Assembly (NCBI RefSeq): GCF_000002865.3
Contig: NW_001865040.1
Coordinates: 1,361,450-1,425,449, forward strand
Direction of reading: 5' to 3'
Source: Monosiga brevicollis MX1
Taxonomy: Eukaryota > Opisthokonta > Choanoflagellata > Craspedida > Salpingoecidae
DNA: 64,000 nt
Position numbers and translations under genes: made by a program. Shown in pieces: positions 45,401 through 56,500 of the stretch (the first letter of the stretch is position 1; each line of letters starts with the position of its first letter). The notes under the pieces are model-generated. The model saw only the letters and a program-made list of their open reading frames with translations, was not told the origin of the DNA and made no database searches.

Positions 45401-47994
45401 ACCTTTGTTGCAGCTCCTGCCACGTGCGAGCATGTTGGTGGGGCACGGGCTGGTGTGATGAAGACAAATCGCTTGGTATGAAAGCCGTGGGCATAACGAT
45501 GGCTGTGCCGATGGGCGCTGTCCAAGCTCGTGCCAGGCAGAGGGCGCCTTGGACTAGGGCCACGCGTAAGCCCAGACAGGGCCGTGGTTGAATGAAAGGG
45601 CGTGAGGTGGGTGCCAAAGGGGCCCGCAAACCGCTGTCGTGAGCCATCGACGTTACGCAGGTTCTGCGGCATGTCTGCTCGGTCGGAAAAATAGGGTGCT
45701 TGGTGTATTTGTTCGTCAAGCCCGCGTTGGCGCAGCGTCTGAGCCACAGTGCTTGGTGCTGGGGGCGGCGTCGCAAATCGCCACGCCCGGAAGCCAGGCG
45801 TTGGCACCGGCTGGGGGGACGGGGACGGGGACGGGGAAGGGGAAAGGGACGGGGATGGCGCAGGCTCGGGCAGAGACGCGAACATGATGGGCAAGGTGGC
45901 TGCAATGACCTCGGTGGTTGGGGCTCGGGGCATGGTCAACGATCGCACAGGTGTGGCTGTGTGGCTGCTGGGTGGGATGGTGGCAGGTGCCAGCCAAGCA
46001 AGCGCGTCATGGCTCTGGGCACTTGATTTGTGCCCCAGACCAGTCGGCGTACTGCTGTCGCTGACCAAATCGTCCAATGACAGCGCACTCTCAGGTGCTG
46101 AAACGCGAGCGATGGGGCGGGCAGCAGGGACGGAATTGGTGGAGACGGCGTTGGTAGCGCGATGCTCTTGTTGCACATGCGTGGGCGAGGGCACCGGGGA
46201 GATGGGGCAGGGTGGCGAGGGTATGCGGTCTTCAGGGGGTGGTGAAGCAAAACCCCACGCATACAAGGCATTTGTCTCGTGAGTTGGCAGGCCCTGCAGT
46301 TGCCCAGCACTTCGCCGAGCTGTCAGCGGGGGTGTTTGTGGGCCCACCGGGGGTGGCAAAGAGCCTTCCGATGCCGTGTCAGGTACCACATCACTCGAAA
46401 CTTGGCCATCGTCCTCGCTCCCCGTGTCACTGTCTTCAGGCTCGTCATGGGGCGCAGCAGAGCCAGGGGTCGCGTCGTGTACGGGGGCGCGGGGTACGCT
46501 GTACGTCGGCGTGGGCGCAGCGAGAAGAGGTCCCTCCACCGAATTAGAGGGCAAAAAATCATGCACTTCCTCGGACCAAGTTTGGCTCATGTATTGCGAT
46601 TCATCGTCTTCCTCATCTTGCAACATCTGACCACGACGCGAGGCATTGGGTTCCGGCAACTTGTTCGCTCTCACGTCGTGCGGGCTTGTTCCGGCGGTGC
46701 CCAAGGCGTCCTCAAAGTCATCGTGCAACACGCTGTCCCAGTCTTCATCGGCCCACCGTGCATTGTCAAGCTCAGGCGCCTGGTGTTTGTCATCAGACAG
46801 GTCCTTCTGGTCCAGATTTGCTTCATGGGTGGCCGGGGCGGCGAAGAGGCCCGCCAGAGCAAGCGCTGCCTCGAGAGACGATTGTGAGGGGTTGGACTCG
46901 ATAGTTGATCCTGCTGCGCTGGGCTGCGTGGCGCTGGCATTGGGGCCGAGGTGGCGACCGATTTCCCTTAGTGCCACATCGTCCACCACGGCCAGGCGGT
47001 CAGCAGCAGCAGAGGCCTGCAAGAGGTCCTGAAAGCGTCGCTCATTGACCGACAGCGCAGGGTGAGGTGGTCGGGGCCGAGCAAATTCTGGTGGTGGAGT
47101 AAACCGGGGATTTTCACCACGGGCTTGGCGTCGCAATCGCTCATCATCCCACAGTGCGGTGAGACCTGGATTCTGGGGCACGGGGGTGGCACCTGCGTCG
47201 GGGGCAGCCAAATTGGGTGAGGGGAGGGTGTGGTGGTTGAGGATGGCGTCGCGGTGAAAGTCAACCTCTAATTCACATTTTGATACGCGGCCGGCAGCAT
47301 TGTGAATGTCCTCATCTCGGATGTTTTCGCGATGATGGCGGCGACCGAGCTGCTGTGACAGGGGCGATGCAGTGCTTGTTTGGGAAGACGCAGAGGTGGT
47401 GGCAGCCGCTGGGGGCAGGGGCTCGCGAAAGGTGACGGCAGCAGCAAAGATGAAGTTCATTCCCTGCAGATTATAGTCGGCCATAAACTGGAGCATGTAG
47501 GGTATGTGGGCTTCATAGGGCTGGTGTCGCTTGCCGTCAACGACGCCCTCTTGGAGCAGATCGGCGGCGCGCAGCACCAAAAAGGGGTTGTAGAGCTCTA
47601 TTTTCAGAAAGAGATCGGGCTCCTGGTGGTATCCATAGAAAGACGTCTTGCAGATCGGGGTGACGGCAGCAACCAGACAAGCAGCGCGGGAGGCCTTTTT
47701 CTGCAGAGCGCGGTGCAGCGCTTGATCTAGGTTCGCGGCCAGATCACGCAGGTCTGCTGCCGCTGGCGGCTCGGGCTGCCACCAGGGGATGTAAAAGTAG
47801 GGATAGATGCCATGGACATGGGCGCAGACTTTTTGTCCAGCCGGCGTGACACCAAACACACGGATGACGGGTACCTGTGGAGGTGCACAGGCGCGAAAAA
47901 CCGAATAGGTCTCATCATATAGCTCGTTGGGTCGAGTCGTGTACGCATCAAGCTCCAAGATGCGCACGGCAAAGCGCGACGCTGGCAGGCTCAT
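41828..47994 (-). CDS. REV3L: DNA polymerase zeta catalytic subunit REV3
   Basis: REV3 is the B-family polymerase of translesion synthesis, partnered by REV7 and POLD2/3-type subunits. Eight exons in transcript order: 47994-44119, 43972-43845, 43761-43458, 43367-42994, 42886-42791, 42703-42523, 42386-42165, 42058-41828. They total 1,803 residues; yeast has about 1,500 and human about 3,130. The N-terminal domain is clear (VIRVFGVTPAGQKVCAHVHGIYPYFYIPW, conserved through GYHQEPD and YEAHIPYMLQF). A long Ser/Pro-rich disordered middle follows. Polymerase motif A is DFQSLYPSMMIAYN near 1270, motif B is LIANVTYGYTAATFSG near 1386, and motif C is YGDTDSMF near 1439 with both catalytic Asp. The C-terminus has the CysA pair (CIVC...LCSDC) near 1704 and CysB (CRRC...CCSLACP) near 1748, the latter the expected 4Fe-4S ligand site. 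Start ATG at 47992-47994; an in-frame GTG lies 12 bases upstream. Confidence 0.95.
42436..42474. repeat. Poly-A (poly-T on coding strand) tract inside a REV3 intron
   Basis: A 39-base A homopolymer on the plus strand, within the intron between 42523 and 42386. On the coding strand it forms an unusually long T run upstream of the acceptor. Confidence 0.95.
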
Positions 47995-48597
47995 GACCGC
48001 GCGCACCCCGAGTTAGTCAGAAGCGCCTCCAGCCATGGGTCGCCCCCATACCTCCGAGCGCCCTCTGCACCCTTTTACTGCCTCATAACCGGGGCCATCA
48101 GGTTGATCGCAGACACTAGAAAGGCGGTGTTGGGTCATAGCTGCCTGCCACCGACTGGCACTGACCCCCACCATCAGAAAAAAAAAAAAAAAAAACAGCC
48201 TCAACCCGTCTGCGATTGTCATCAAAACACATTTTGCACAATAGAGGGGGCTATTTTATTTGACTACCTTCTGTCAGTGCCGGTGAATTTGCTTGAAAGC
48301 AATTCAACCAGCAAGTGCAGGTGCTGTCCACGTGGGACATTTTTTTCCCTTTCATGTTTTTTTTTTCTTCTCCGTTCTAGTTTGAACCCACTGTCCACGA
48401 CCAATCTCTTGTTGTCGGAGAGGGGGCAAGTTGAGACTTGGTAGTTCTCGCACGCGCTCGGTGGCATTTACACTGGGTTGGTCGCCCAGCCCTTATCTGA
48501 CAACCCCCCCCCCCCCCCTCAATCTTTGTCGGTCAATACGACGGGGGGTCTGCGACTAAAACTTTGACCAGTCCAGCTTTCTACATTCGCCTACGCA
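47995..48597. promoter_or_regulatory. Divergent intergenic region, REV3 / C1D
   Basis: About 600 bases between two divergent start codons. It contains an A run at 48178-48195, T-rich stretches near 48340-48370 and a C run at 48504-48518. It must hold both promoters, but no element can be named with confidence. Confidence 0.45.
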
Positions 48598-49581
48598 ATG
48601 GCAACCACAACACCCTCTTGGGAGCCGGCGCTTGCCGCCATGGAGGACGCTGTCACAACTCTCGAGGAGCGCATGGATGCGTTGGCACAACGCTCACCAG
48701 CCGAGCTTCGTGAAAAGGTACAGCACGATGTCATCTTGTGGCTTCTTGTGTGTCTCTTCTGTGTGTGTGTGCGCGCGTGTATGTGCGGGGAATGAGCGTT
48801 GATGACCCATTTGGTCCGTGTTATTGATCTACCCTCTGGGTGATGATGTAAAACCTAACCACCGCTGAGCTCAAATATTCCCTTCACATCCGTGTCCTCC
48901 TCGTTAACCCTCGTTGTGCACCCTGTGCATTTGACTCTGCTCTATTGCTCACTTGTACACTTTCTACCTTGCAGCTATCTCCTTTGGACCAGTGCAAGCT
49001 GGACCTTCTGCTGGCCTACAACGCTAATTCTCTCTTCTGGAGTACGTTTTGCGAGAGGGCGGCTCAACTTGTTTGTTTTTATTTTTTTTGGTCCAGCCAC
49101 TGCCGTGGTGCACTTTCATCATCTCACCTGAATTTTCGTTATTCATGCAGTGTTTTTAAGTTCTCGTGGCGTTGACCCTGCCAAGCATCCGGTGCGGGCT
49201 GAACTGGGTCGGGTCAGGGACTACATGATGAAAATCAAGGGTCTTGAGCGCGATCCAAGTGCTGGTAGGTTCCATGTCGACCTTGATTCTTATGTCATAG
49301 AGACTTAGGGTAGTGATACTAATGTAACTGCACTCATATTCCTGTTGGTTTTCTGATTTGTTTCAGCACGTTCGAATTTGAACAAGGAGGCTGCTGAGCG
49401 CTTCGTCCGCCACGCTTTGGACGACGGCAACGATCAAGCGAATGACGGGTCTCCTAGCACCAAGAAGTCTCGTACCGCGACCAACGCAACAACTCCTGAT
49501 AGTGATCGCAAGAAGGCCAAGAAGGACAAGAAGGACAAGCGCGAGAAAAAGGACAAGCGTGACAAGCGCAAATCCAAATGA
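48598..49581 (+). CDS. C1D: C1D/Rrp47-like exosome cofactor
   Basis: C1D (yeast Rrp47/Lrp1) is a small nuclear RNA-binding cofactor of the exosome exonuclease RRP6, acting in rRNA and snoRNA 3' processing. Four exons: 48598-48717, 48975-49041, 49151-49264, 49367-49581 (TGA). They give 171 residues; human C1D has 141. The Sas10/C1D helical domain is clear: LREKLSPLDQCKLDLLLAYNANSLFW, then SSRGVDPAKHPVRAELGRVRDYM, then NLNKEAAERFVRHAL (each exon joins in phase). The C-terminus is a highly basic Lys/Asp/Arg tail (KKDKREKKDKRDKRKSK), longer than in human C1D and typical of nucleic-acid-binding tails. Confidence 0.92.
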
Positions 49582-50069
49582 GACAGTGTACATTTTCTTG
49601 TGTTTGTGCTTGTCTTTCCTCGTCCTCGTCATGCTTACCAAAAACATGCCGTTTCTTGTTTATACTTCCTGACTCGCCGTGCGAGACCCCCCCCCCTTTT
49701 TTTGCTGTAGCTGTGCTACTGATTGTGCAAGCTGGGTTCTGTGAACCAAATTGTTGTGTTTGTTCTTGCACTGTATCATACTGGTGACTGTGGCAACCTC
49801 GCGTTGCCATGACGGCTCTGTTTTTGATCTTTTGAATCGATTCTGCGAATCTTCGTTTTCCTTTTCTCAACATCATCAGATAAGACAAAATTCTTTCTTA
49901 CCACCATGATTAAGGTCCTACGTTGGATGTCGTGTGTCAACTGTGACATGGATGCTTGTGCCAGCAGATTTGGCTAGAGGCAAGGTCTGCACGCGAATAT
50001 CGCTCAGGCCAATCAACAGTCCAGTTTGCTCTGCAAATGATGAGGTTTATTTGACCTCAGCCTGAACCA
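49582..50069. other. Convergent intergenic region, C1D / N6AMT1
   Basis: About 490 bases between two convergent stop codons, with a C8/T7 run near 49687-49701. Open frames are short and unrecognised. It probably holds both 3' ends. Confidence 0.55.
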
Positions 50070-51189
50070 TCAGGATGAAGGTGTCCGGGTATAACACACA
50101 ACGTTGAGACGTTCTCGTCCACATTTGCGAGAGACAACAATCGCTCCCCGCATGCCTGGAATGGCGGCCAAAAGGTCATCTACAGCAGGAACAGAGTCAT
50201 AATGCCCACGAGTCACTGCCCTCGCCTAAGGCAATGGCAGGCAGTCACTGACCTGGGGTATCTGGCCGCAGGTTTTCCTTGAGAGCGATCAGATAGAAGC
50301 GCCCACGAGCTGAGAGCAGAGATGGAATTTCTGGTAACAGGCGGTCCAGCACTTCACGGCCATGTGCACCGCCAGCCCAGGTGGCAGCTAGACTTGTGGT
50401 TGAAATCTATCCAGACAAGAGGACCTCCTCTGCTCGTGAGTCGCAGAGTTGCCACAGGCGTCGCAACAGCTTCCCAAGAGAGTTTTTACCTCTTCCGTAT
50501 CAGTCACGACGTAGGGTGGGTTGAAGAGGAGGACGTCCAAGCGCCCTCGTAGCTCAGGAGGGAATGCGGCAGCCAAGTCTCCCCGGTAGGTCTCAATGTC
50601 AATCTGATTGCGACGACCCGTTTCCCGCGCTACCTCGAGCGCATACGGATTGACGTCTGTTGCACTACGGTCAGGGCACGCGGGTTAGGCTCAAGGACGT
50701 GAGGGCATGATCTGTTAAAAAAAAACCATGTTGACAAAGTGTTGTTAAGCCCACCCACATGGCTTGGGATAGGGTGCCCGGGCCGTTCTGGATCAGCGTG
50801 GCCAGCGCGCAGAGGCCTAGGCCAACGCCACAACCAATCTCGCTCACAACAGCTTCCCTATACGATTCATGCGAAACAACAATGATCAGTCGGCGAGCAG
50901 CAGAACATTTGGAGGTGCGGTTGGGCCCGAAAAGTACCGAAGATCCTGCAGCTCGGCCGCATGTAGCTCAAGAGCATCCAGGAGCAAAAAAGTATCCTCT
51001 GAAGGTTCATACACACGGGCATAGTCCTAGCGCACGCGGACCAGAAGTTTGAGTCACGCCGACTTCTTTTTTTTTTTTTTTTTTGGGTCAAGTTCAGGCG
51101 CAAGCAACTCGACTCACTTCGTCTGTCACATGGCCATAGTCGGGAGTGGGCAGCGTCACTCCTGCTGCACCTCCTGTTGGTGTTGTCAT
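50070..51189 (-). CDS. N6AMT1: HemK2-type methyltransferase N6AMT1
   Basis: N6AMT1/HEMK2 with TRMT112 methylates the glutamine of the GGQ motif in release factor eRF1 and also a histone lysine. Six exons in transcript order: 51189-51118, 51026-50938, 50857-50759, 50664-50490, 50406-50253, 50179-50070. They give 232 residues; human has 214. Blocks in order: DYARVYEPSEDTFLLLDALE, the SAM-binding loop VVSEIGCGVGLGLCAL, the acidic ATDVNPYALEVA strand, the catalytic NPPYVVTDTEE, WAGGAHGREVLDRLLP, RFYLIALKENLRP and a C-terminal GMRGAIVVSRKCGRERL. The NPPY motif is intact, so activity is expected. The exon 4/5 join (50490 to 50406) was chosen among several AG sites because it alone keeps frame into the WAGG block. 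Confidence 0.92.
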
Positions 51190-51502
51190 GGTGCACACGT
51201 GGCTCTGACTCCTCTGCTCTTCACTATTGTGCGCTTCCTGTTTGGGGATTGTTGAGCGGCCGTGTTCTGCCGAGCACCCTCATCGATGAGGGGAGCGATC
51301 GAGTGAATTTGACATGTGTAGGAACCAGTCAGTCTGACATTTTTTGGCGGGAAAGACGCTCCAACATTTGTCGACAAAACATTGTTTGACTGACCTTCCA
51401 GCTTCTTCACGTCACAAGAAATAGCCATTCCCTCCTGTTTCACACACTCCTTTTCATACGTCAGCAGCCTTCACCCGCTCGTCTACGGCAGCACCGCGAA
51501 AG
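51190..51502. promoter_or_regulatory. Divergent intergenic region, N6AMT1 / proline-rich gene
   Basis: 313 bases between two divergent start codons and a candidate shared promoter. No element is recognised. Confidence 0.4.
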
Positions 51503-52723
51503 ATGAATTGGGTCGGGGGTCGGCGAAGCCAGCTGCGAAGAGCTGTGGCAGCTGACAGGCGACGCCATCAACCCGCTTCACGGGCGCGGATCCATGCCCA
51601 TGCACCCACACGTGCGGAGGCGCTCGAGTCCATCAATCGAGACGTCGAGTTCTTTCAGACCCTGCACCGCCGGGGCCATATTCATGGCCCCACGCAGCAA
51701 GTGCCGCTCGCAAACATGGCCAGGGCCAACGTCTTGGAGACTGATACTCACAGCCCCGCACCTGTACCGAGGCGCCTGCCCTTGGAGTTGAGGACCCAGA
51801 TCGAGACTTCACTCATGGAGCATCATGACTCTTGGTCCAGGGGGTCCAGGCTTGCGCAGGCGCAAATGCCCAGCCACCTTTCCAGCATTGGCATGCCATT
51901 GGTCCCGGTGGCTTCCCCTCCGCCCGCTGATGATGGCGCCATTCTCGCCAACTTTGAGTTGCCGGGCATGCCTTTTGCACAACAACACCATGCTACTATC
52001 GGCGCCAAAGCCTCGGAATCAGTCCCGATTCGTGCACCGCTGTCGCCACGACCACCACGGCGCCGACTGTCACCACGACCACCACATCCAGTACAGCCCT
52101 TACGGTCGCCACAACCACCACGACCGCCACGATCGCCACAGCCGCCACAGCCGCCACGTGGGTTTGAACCAGCGACCTCAGTAGCCGCTGTCAGAGCCCT
52201 GCCCTCTGAAAAAGACCCAGCACTGCATGTTGACGCAGGTGCAGAGGAGAATGCAGCCTGGCAAACATTCCTTGGTCACACGTTAGAGTGCTTGATCCCC
52301 GACCCGCCAAACCAGGTACAGCTCAAGTGTGACTCTCCTCTATTGCACGCCAAGCCCAGGCCCATGGTCGATCAAGCTACATGCTCGCCAAAGCCGCCGC
52401 AGTCGGCTAGTCTTGCCGTGGCTATACCACTGGCCCCGCACACCAGCCTTAACGTTATCGGCACGTCACCTGCGGCACATGGTTCAGCAGACAACCTCCC
52501 TGAGGTGCCTGCACATGTATCAGAAATGACACAGACATGCACAGGTGCTCCGAGCGTGTCCTTGCAACCAGCCCCGCTCGAGCTTGACGCCGCACCACCA
52601 AGGGCAATGCACCAAGCGCTCGGTGCGCCAACAACAGCTTTAGAATCTGCGCTGGCCACAGCTCGAAGCGAAGCGCTCTACTTCCAACTCATGACCCGCC
52701 TACTTCGCTCGTCTCCCTCCTGA
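51503..52723 (+). CDS. Unrecognised proline-rich protein, 406 residues
   Basis: A single open exon from ATG 51503 to TGA 52721-52723, with no obvious splice sites. I recognise no domain. Residues about 35-65 contain a plausible helix (EALESINRDVEFFQTLHRRGH). Residues about 175-225 are Pro/Arg-rich (SPRPPRRRLSPRPP, then SPQPPRPPRSPQPPQPPRG), encoded by a degenerate CGACCACCA-type repeat. The rest is Ala/Pro/Ser-rich and likely disordered, ending in a helical-looking LESALATARSEALYFQLMTRLL. Coding status rests on length and on amino-acid composition typical of a disordered adaptor. There is no membrane segment or signal peptide. Confidence 0.55.
   Translation: MNWVGGRRSQLRRAVAADRRRHQPASRARIHAHAPTRAEALESINRDVEFFQTLHRRGHIHGPTQQVPLANMARANVLETDTHSPAPVPRRLPLELRTQIETSLMEHHDSWSRGSRLAQAQMPSHLSSIGMPLVPVASPPPADDGAILANFELPGMPFAQQHHATIGAKASESVPIRAPLSPRPPRRRLSPRPPHPVQPLRSPQPPRPPRSPQPPQPPRGFEPATSVAAVRALPSEKDPALHVDAGAEENAAWQTFLGHTLECLIPDPPNQVQLKCDSPLLHAKPRPMVDQATCSPKPPQSASLAVAIPLAPHTSLNVIGTSPAAHGSADNLPEVPAHVSEMTQTCTGAPSVSLQPAPLELDAAPPRAMHQALGAPTTALESALATARSEALYFQLMTRLLRSSPS
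52028..52157 (+). repeat. Degenerate proline/arginine coding repeat
   Basis: Repeated CACGACCACCA and CGCCACGACCGC-like units encode SPRPP and SPQPP repeats inside the proline-rich gene. The spacing is irregular, but the units keep frame. Confidence 0.7.
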
Positions 52724-53530
52724 ATCCGCCTCACCGTTTGCTGCTGCTCATGTTTGCGTTCTTGAAGGGCCTTGATGCTCGTTTCTCTTCACATGGCCGA
52801 GTTGACTCGGTGCATATTGTTGCTTGTGTTCGCGCATCAAAAACAGTCTCTCTCAGCTTTCCTTGAACCTTCTTGCATCATGCATCCCGAGGGGGCGACA
52901 TGTCAATCGAAACGTCAACGGACAGACCTTCATGCATCTTCCCGACCACGTTCACGAACACTGGTGAATTTTCTCTCTTTCTAGCCTGCACCACCATCAG
53001 GCAGCGCCGTACACTTTGCTTCTTGAGCCACAACCATTGGCGCAAACGCACATATCCAGCCTTCCTGCTCACAAAAAAACGACCGACCCGTGTGTGTGTG
53101 TGCGCAAACGACCCAAAAACATCACCCCCACCCCCACTCACACCACAATCCATGGCCCCCAGCGCTTTCCGCTTTCCTTGATTGAATGGCAGCCACTGCA
53201 GTTGGTTTCTTTTTGCTCGAACCGTTTGGTTTGGCACATTGAAGCGTCGCTCTATTCTTTCCTAATCCCTTTGCTGATACGGTTGGTCCACCGCCTCCTC
53301 TCGCCGCCTGGGACTTGTGCGTCGAGTCGGCCACCACCAGTGTGCGTGCTTCCAGTTCTCTCACCTGCAGAGGTGCGCGCGCTTGACCCCACCCATAGAC
53401 GTCCTGCCGGCAAGCAACGGGCGTGGCGCCCTGCCTTCGAGGACGTTTGCACGTGTCGACCTTGGGTTTGGCAGGTTGTCCTTCCGCCACCACCGCCATT
53501 GCCGCGGCGGGCTCCGAAACCCCTGGTGCC
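52724..53530. other. Intergenic region, no supported gene
   Basis: Between two plus-strand genes. A TGTGTGTGTG stretch lies near 53091-53100. Open frames on both strands around 52870-53750 overlap one another and show no domain. The promoter of the giant gene should lie near 53300-53530. Confidence 0.5.
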
Positions 53531-56500
53531 ATGGCGCACGCCGCCATACAATTGGAGCTTCGGGGACTGGCTGCTCAACTCGGGCTGACAGACACCATTC
53601 CATGGAACGAGGCCAATGCACTCGCACTCGATCTCCTTCTTGATTCGCACGCAGGCTCCTTTCGCGCAGTTGCCCCAGGCCGAGACCCCTCGCCACATCC
53701 TGAGTCGGCACATCTCATTCAAGATGCCTCCTTTCACCACGGTACTGATGGCCTCGTGCTCTCCTCATTGCTGTCACGCGAAGACTAACTAACGCTGCAA
53801 CTGCCTTTGGTCGCAGAACTTCGGCGGCAAATTACCCACGGCTCTACTGATGACTTGGCACCTCTCGAGCAAAGCCCTTCCCTCGTCCCGAGCCGTGATG
53901 ACGACCATAACCCCGCGCTCGTCCCCATACTGGCACATACCGCTGCACATGTGCGCGCCAGGCTGCTGCAGTCAGCCGCCAACCCACCCACCCTACCATC
54001 GCTAGAAAGAGTGCGATACTCGCGCATCTTGCGTCGCGGTCAGCTGCACATCCTTCAAACCCCGCTTGGCCTGGGCCTGACGGACGCCCGCACGCAACTG
54101 GCCGATTTGGCCGCGCTTTTGCGAGTACGTCAAGCTCAGCAACACGTCCCAGCCGCATTATCAGTGGGGAAGGGCACCACGGGCTTGAGAAAGCATCGTC
54201 TTTGCTCGCGCAAGTCACCGACCCCTCATGTTGCTATGATTTGCACGCTGTGCTCTCGCGCGCTCTCGCTCGCTCGCGCTTCTTTTTTTTTTTTCCTTGT
54301 CACCATCCCCGCCACCTCTACTCAGGTGCCTGCTCAAGCCAGCGTGAGCAAATTTCACCATGCATTGCCCCTCAATGACTTTTTGTTCCTGTTGGACCAC
54401 ATTGCCTGGTCTCACATACAGAAGCATCTCGTACGTTTTTGCACCATTGATGATTCATTTTTTCGCCACCCCCCCCCCCCCCCCCCATGAACGAATAAGA
54501 TCGCGTGCGTGAGCCGTGCTTGCGCCTCCCTGCCCATCCCGGCTGCCATTCGATCATTAAAAAACAAACAAACAAACAGACACTTGTTCCGGCTAATTGC
54601 TAATTGTTGTCGGGTTTGCCATTCGCTTCTTCGCATATAGTCCCGTGGTGGTCTGCATACTGGAGGAAGCCATCGCTCACGTGGCCGTCCGGTGCATTTT
54701 TGACTACTTGCAAGATCTGCCACATCGCGACAATCTCGAATCCCGCAACGCCGTCCTTTGCCGACTTTTTGCGCCTTTGCTCTTTGATGTCCTTGATCGC
54801 GTGGATCCCGTCAGTTGGGGGCTGAGCCCCTATTTTTGCGAGCGCGCGCGCCGTCAATCTCTGGCGGCGCTGCCAGCTACTCTGTTTGAGGAGCCCATGT
54901 CCATGACTGCTGACCAGCTTGCGGCCTGGGGCTTTTTCTTATTCACCGACGACGCGGATGAAACAAGTGATGTTGAGGGGGGTGGAGGTGCTCCAAACAG
55001 CGACGAGCCTGTGCTTTGCCATTTTGGTGCACATCTGGCAGCTTCGACTATACCTCCCCCCTTCACGCTAGATCATCGGGGTCAAGAGCAGTTGTGGGGA
55101 TACATACGCAAAATGCTTTTGCGCGGCCGAGGCCCCCCCAACCAGGTTTGGGATCGCCCAGCAGACTGGCATGCCCAGCCCAAGCTTTTAGCCCAGCCCC
55201 CCATCGATCCGGAGCTTCTGGACATGGACGAAGATGACCTCGACGAACCAGACGATGATGATCATGTCTTTTTTGAGGAAGAGGTGGCGGAGGAGGATCA
55301 GCGCTGGTCCGGCACTGAGGGGCCCGTTCCTGACGCTTTGCTCCACGCCCATCAAACGGCTTCGGTTTCTTCGCCCACCCGCCACTCCTCCATGCTCACC
55401 TCATCCTGGGGCACCGCCTTCAATACCCGTCTCACTTGCTGGTCCTCGCGGGGCGACGGCATTGTCACGGTCAACGAAGACGGCACCGTTGGTCTTTGGC
55501 AGACGTCCCTCAGCTTGGCCGCAAGTTGTAGTTTCCATCCAGGCGTTTCTGCCCAACCTTACGAGGCGGGCCGCACGCTTCCATCGCGGGTGCCTCGCTT
55601 GCCGCGCAACTTTCAAAATCCTCATCCTTCATCGCCAGGGCCAGCACCTGAGCCTGCGCGCAGCCCAGACATCTCTCTACAAGTTTTGGATGATGCCGAT
55701 GCCGAGGATAGATGTATCAACGCTACTGTAGTGGGTGCACATTGGTTGCAACCCCACCGAGTTACCGGCGCAGGCTTCATTTTGTCGCTTTTGCGGCTTC
55801 CGAATGAGCGCACCGTATTGCGTGTCCATACGGCCATGCCACGCCTCGGCGCCCTGTTAGCTGGTGCTAGCGTCGACGAGCTTGCGTACGTTGTGATGAC
55901 ATCCTCTGAGTCTTTTCAACACCCCCACCCACCTCCTTCCCCAAGCATGAGCTGGCCATTGCCTAGCAGATTCAGCCTTGGCATGCACTCTTAACTCTCA
56001 GATGTTACTCGATCCTTACCCTTGCCTGTTCTCGGCACCGTGCCAATATCATGTTAATAGGTGTCCGATGGGCTGCACCAGCGCCGTTGCTATGCAAAGC
56101 TTGGAAGAGCTCGAGCAACACTTGTCCTCGCGTCACAACAGGGACCAGCGCCTCCTTGATCTGCTCATGACAGATGGTGTATACCTCGCTGGCGACCTGG
56201 AGGTGCCCCTGGACTGTGTACGATTTTCAACTCTTGCCACACGGTCGGGTGAGGGTCATCGACAGCTCGCGCTGACCCTGTTGGGTTGCCACGAACAGCA
56301 GCCGTGTGTGCTGGTGATCAACCTGATGCCCTTGGCTACACTTTGTGAAGCTGTTGCTGGTGACGTTGGGGCAGATCATGCGCCTGTTCGACTGACAGAG
56401 CTTACAGCTCACCGGATTGCCTTGAGCCGCACCACGGAAGGGTTTCAGCTAGCTGCTGATTCGAACGCCATTGATGGATGCAGGATCGAGCCGATGGGAC

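Noticed and set aside
45749-46282. Plus-strand frame rich in Gly/Asp opposite REV3
   Set aside because: It is the antisense shadow of the Ser/Pro-rich middle of REV3; the repeat-like Gly/Asp run mirrors the SPSP repeats.
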